A DNA stretch of 64,000 bases from Mucilaginibacter aquariorum. GTDB lineage: Bacteria; Bacteroidota; Bacteroidia; Sphingobacteriales; Sphingobacteriaceae. The stretch spans positions 558,001 through 622,000 of the forward strand of contig NZ_JANHOH010000001.1 of the NCBI RefSeq assembly GCF_024498135.1, given 5' to 3'. Below are positions 61,102 through 64,000 of the stretch, piece by piece. Made by a program: the position numbers and the translations under genes. The notes under the pieces were generated by a model. That model was not told the DNA's origin. It saw only the letters and a program-made list of their open reading frames with translations, and did no database searches. Numbering within the stretch: position 1 is the stretch's first letter; every line of letters starts with the position of its first letter.

Positions 61102-62346
61102 ATGACTGATACTACTTCAGCAAAAGTTTCGCGGAATGTTATATTCCTGGTACTTGTAGCCTCCCTGGGTTATTTCGTTGATATATATGATCTTTTAGTT
61201 TTCTCAATAGTACGTAAAGCCAGCTTGCATGATATTGGTGTAGCCGATGCTGATATGCTTAGCAAAGGGCAATTTATTATTAATGTACAGATGTTTGGCC
61301 TTTTGTTAGGTGGTTTGTTATGGGGAATTATAGGCGATAAACTGGGCCGTATCAAGGTTTTATTCGGATCGATATTACTTTACTCGATAGCCAATTTTGC
61401 CAATGCATACGTAACCGACGTTAACACCTATGCTATAATCCGTTTCATAGCTGGTGTAGGCCTTGCAGGCGAACTGGGAGCGGGCATTACACTGGTTACG
61501 GAGACCTTAAGTAAAGAAAAACGCGGCTATGGTACCATGATCGTGGCTGTAGTAGGTTTATTCGGCGCAGCGGCCGCTTACGAGGCAGCCAAGTATGGCT
61601 GGCAAACTGCTTATAAAGTAGGAGGAGGTTTAGGAATTGTATTGTTACTATTACGTGTAGGGACATTTGAATCTGGTATGTTTAAAAATGTGCAGAATAG
61701 TAATGTATCAAAAGGAAACTTCTTTATGCTGTTTACCACCGCCGAAAGGTTTAAGAAATATTTGTACTGCATATTAATAGGTGCACCGCTTTGGTATGTA
61801 GTAGGGGTGCTTGTAACCTTATCTCCTGAATTTGGTAAGGCATTAGGCTCTGCTGTACCGTTAAGCGCAGGCGAGGGAGTGCTATATACCTATATCGGTA
61901 TCGCTATTGGTGATATTTTCGCCGGCCTGCTGGCGCAGATCACCAAATCGCGCAAGCTAACTATGGCGGTGTTCCTGATATTGTCAGTAGTAAGTACCTT
62001 TATATATTTAGGATCGACAGGTATCACACATGACAAATTTGTTTGGGTATGTTTCTTTATGGGCTGTACTGTGGGTTACTGGGCAACATTTGTAACTATA
62101 GCGGCCGAGCAATTTGGCACAAACATTCGTTCAACCGTAACTACCACCGTACCTAACTTTGTGCGTGGTTCACTAATACCTATCAATATAGCTTTTAACG
62201 CCTTTGTAGTGCATTACGGCATGGTTACAAGCGGTTATATTATGATGGTGATATTAACGCTTATATCGCTATTTTCGTTAAGTCAGCTAAAAGAAACATT
62301 TGGCAAAGATTTAAATTACATTGAAGAAGAAGCAGGGATCAGTTAA
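61102..62346 (+). CDS. MFS transporter (metabolite:H+ symporter-like)
   Basis: 414 residues, about twelve hydrophobic segments. Helix 1 is GYFVDIYDLLVFSIV, motif A is GDKLGRIKVLFGS, and helix 4 has FIAGVGLAGELGAGITLVTE, typical of the sugar/metabolite:H+ symporter branch. The second half keeps AEQFGTNIRSTVTTTVPN. The substrate is unknown. It is expressed alone; an inverted repeat follows the stop. Confidence 0.82.
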   Translation: MTDTTSAKVSRNVIFLVLVASLGYFVDIYDLLVFSIVRKASLHDIGVADADMLSKGQFIINVQMFGLLLGGLLWGIIGDKLGRIKVLFGSILLYSIANFANAYVTDVNTYAIIRFIAGVGLAGELGAGITLVTETLSKEKRGYGTMIVAVVGLFGAAAAYEAAKYGWQTAYKVGGGLGIVLLLLRVGTFESGMFKNVQNSNVSKGNFFMLFTTAERFKKYLYCILIGAPLWYVVGVLVTLSPEFGKALGSAVPLSAGEGVLYTYIGIAIGDIFAGLLAQITKSRKLTMAVFLILSVVSTFIYLGSTGITHDKFVWVCFFMGCTVGYWATFVTIAAEQFGTNIRSTVTTTVPNFVRGSLIPINIAFNAFVVHYGMVTSGYIMMVILTLISLFSLSQLKETFGKDLNYIEEEAGIS

Positions 62347-62356
62347 GACAATTAAT

Positions 62357-62496
62357 GAATTATTGATTTACTGAATTAGCGATTGAAGATTTAATGCCTT
62401 AACTTGTACTTGATCATTAAATCAATAATTCTCTAAATCAGTAAATAAATTTAGTTTTGTCGTTCCTTAATCACTAATTCAGTAAATCACTAATTC
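62357..62496. repeat. intergenic hairpin repeat, word type aatcactaattc
   Basis: The left arm GAATTATTGATTTACTGAAT and eight more bases (62357-62384) pair with 62469-62496 at 26 of 28 positions. The 84-nt loop contains a further partial right-arm copy. The words overlap those flanking the four-helix-bundle gene at 18687-19153. It lies 13 bp before hemF. Confidence 0.7.
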
Positions 62497-62508
62497 AATA
62501 ATTAGTTA

Positions 62509-63423
62509 ATGATAAGCAAGGAACAAATAGCTTCAGATTACAAACAGATACAGGACGAGATATGTGCCGCGCTTGAAACTACAGATGGCATATCAACCTT
62601 TGAGGAAGAACTTTGGGAGCGTGAAGGTGGCGGCGGCGGTCGTACACGTATCATCCAGAACGGTAATATATTTGAAAAAGGCGGCGTAAACTTTTCGGCT
62701 GTGCATGGGCAATTGCCGCATACTGTTAAAAAAGCCCTGAATGTAGAGCAGGACGATTTTTTTGCTACCGGTATATCTATCGTTATCCATCCAAACCACC
62801 CGCTGGTGCCTATCATTCACATGAATATCAGGTATTTTGAAATGCCGTCGTCATTTAATACCGATATCCCACCAGTACGCTGGTTTGGGGGTGGGATAGA
62901 TCTTACACCGCATTATGTGGTAGAGGATGATGCCCGGTATTTTCATCAACAGCTAAAACAAGTTTGTGACCAGTTTAACCACGATTTTTACGAGCGTTTT
63001 AAAACCTGGGCCGATAATTACTTCTACATAAAACACCGCGACGAAACACGGGGCATTGGTGGCATATTTTATGATCGTTTAACAGCTACGGATGAAATTA
63101 CATGGGAAACCGTTTTTGAATTCTCAAAAGCATTAGGGCGCTCATTCATTCCTATTTATACCGAGCTCGTAAATCGCAGCCGCAACAAACAATTCACGCC
63201 AGATCAGCAGCAATGGCAATACCAGCGCCGTAGCCGCTACACCGAGTTTAATTTGGTGTATGATGCCGGCACTAAATTTGGGCTGGAAACTAACGGCCGT
63301 ATCGAATCGATATTAATGAGCCTGCCGCCCACAGCCAAATGGGTGTATAACTACCATGCACAACCGGGCAGCGAAGAAGAAAAAACCTTGTCCTTATTAA
63401 AAAAAGGCATTAACTGGGTTTAG
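62509..63423 (+). CDS. hemF: oxygen-dependent coproporphyrinogen III oxidase
   Basis: 304 residues. Family landmarks are EEELWEREGGGGGRTRIIQ, GISIVIHPNHPLVPIIHMN, FGGGIDLTPHYV, YFYIKHRDETRGIGGIFYD and RRSRYTEFNLVYDAGTKFGL. It oxidatively decarboxylates coproporphyrinogen III to protoporphyrinogen IX in heme synthesis, using oxygen, so the organism is likely aerobic or microaerophilic. A secreted-protein gene starts 2 bp after its stop. Confidence 0.95.
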   Translation: MISKEQIASDYKQIQDEICAALETTDGISTFEEELWEREGGGGGRTRIIQNGNIFEKGGVNFSAVHGQLPHTVKKALNVEQDDFFATGISIVIHPNHPLVPIIHMNIRYFEMPSSFNTDIPPVRWFGGGIDLTPHYVVEDDARYFHQQLKQVCDQFNHDFYERFKTWADNYFYIKHRDETRGIGGIFYDRLTATDEITWETVFEFSKALGRSFIPIYTELVNRSRNKQFTPDQQQWQYQRRSRYTEFNLVYDAGTKFGLETNGRIESILMSLPPTAKWVYNYHAQPGSEEEKTLSLLKKGINWV

Positions 63424-63425
63424 TT

Positions 63426-63824
63426 ATGATTAAAAAGATATTACCGGCACTTTTGCTGTTAATAGCATTGTGCGCATTCAACATAGAAGATTCTTTTAAG
63501 GGCACCTGGGAATATAGCGGGGGTATATATAATGGCAAGGCCGTATCTGCATCAAAAGATTATACACTGCAACGAAAATACGACGCGGAGCACTATGATG
63601 CCTTATTTATTGAAAAGGGGGCTGAGCCTATTCCGTATGAGCGGGGTAATTATGTATTAAAGCAAGATACCTGTTTTGAAACGCAAACATTTAGTGCAGA
63701 ACCTTCCAAACTGCTCAATATCACGCTAAAATATCATTACCAACTTAAAAACGATACGCTAACATTTAACGGCATTTTACCTAATGGCACCACGGTGCAG
63801 GAGTATTGGAAAAGAGTTAAATAA
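63426..63824 (+). CDS. hypothetical secreted lipocalin-like protein
   Basis: 132 residues. Signal peptide about 1-19 (KKILPALLLLIALCAFN). The remainder is a small beta-rich domain (DSFKGTWEYSGGIYNGKA early, then repeated strands to the end at VQEYWKRVK), suggestive of a lipocalin-like barrel. No ligand or catalytic site is recognised. It begins 2 bp after the hemF stop and is probably co-transcribed with it. The last 176 bp of the window hold no recognisable gene. Confidence 0.6.
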   Translation: MIKKILPALLLLIALCAFNIEDSFKGTWEYSGGIYNGKAVSASKDYTLQRKYDAEHYDALFIEKGAEPIPYERGNYVLKQDTCFETQTFSAEPSKLLNITLKYHYQLKNDTLTFNGILPNGTTVQEYWKRVK

Positions 63825-64000
63825 TCTCCGGCTTTCCACATTGTAACATTAGTATTGTTTTATAGTAAAAAAGGTGGAAAACAAGTATAAATGTTAGCAA
63901 AAACATGCCTCAAAAACCATATAAATTCATAACTTCGCAGGTCATATAAAAGCACTTTTTTATATACGCATTTACTGTTAAGATTTTCCACTAAGAAAAA

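Overview
The window reads as chromosomal core genome of a Bacteroidota bacterium, most likely Sphingobacteriaceae (Pedobacter/Mucilaginibacter-like). Reasons: the -7 boxes fit TAnnTTTG with TTTG near -33; MurF and alanine racemase are fused; menaquinone is made by the futalosine route (mqnE, mqnA); there is a Bacteroidota-type LptD-like/MCE/amidase cluster, a SAM-I riboswitch ahead of a metY-metX-hom operon, UMF1-type transport, and small IVP/S23 four-helix-bundle proteins. Most genes are housekeeping. No rRNA, tRNA, CRISPR array, prophage or plasmid module was seen.

Layout. 1-5 kb: end of an epoxide hydrolase, a cupin, a HopJ-family protein, a two-gene membrane operon behind a promoter built from two palindromes, and a phospholipase-D-like protein. 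5-13 kb: murF-alr, DUF502, two tandem Tet-like MFS exporters, and a TlpA-like thioredoxin protein. 13-20 kb: 2H phosphoesterase, DinB polymerase, GNAT, an ECF sigma factor with a membrane partner, a dicarboxylate symporter, and a four-helix-bundle gene enclosed by inverted repeats. 19.7-27 kb: rplU-rpmA, M1 peptidase, NIPSNAP, TonB, polyprenyl synthase, RNase R. 27-36 kb: a frameshifted racemase, UMF1 transporter, LutA-like protein, two MBL-fold enzymes, a 680-bp AT-rich spacer, and an ABC exporter. 36-49 kb: SAM hydrolase family, PhoH, PurC, STAS, RNase Z, MlaD, amidase, LptD-like, CinA, 2-oxoacid dehydrogenase E2, and a GT87-like protein. 50-56 kb: methionine genes (hom, metX, metY and a second trans-sulfuration enzyme) with an IS200-like element between them. 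56-64 kb: mqnE, a phosphatase, mqnA, SDR, cold-shock protein, MFS, hemF.

The most notable finds are regulatory and repetitive. (1) Between the SAM-I riboswitch and metY, on the minus strand, lies an unannotated 37-codon leader ORF whose last nine sense codons include seven Cys codons. This looks like a cysteine-sensing uORF stacked under a SAM switch. (2) At least seven intergenic sites hold hairpin-like repeats built from short degenerate words that differ from site to site. In one, the loop is occupied by a four-helix-bundle (IVP/S23) gene, much like the intervening sequences of 23S rRNA. (3) There is an array of four palindromes sharing an AGCGT-NN-ACGCT core between 21-bp direct repeats (27151-27330). 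(4) An IS200/RAYT-like transposase is bounded by REP-like palindromes just upstream of the met operon promoter.

All functional calls come from reading the translated sequence by eye. No database search was run.
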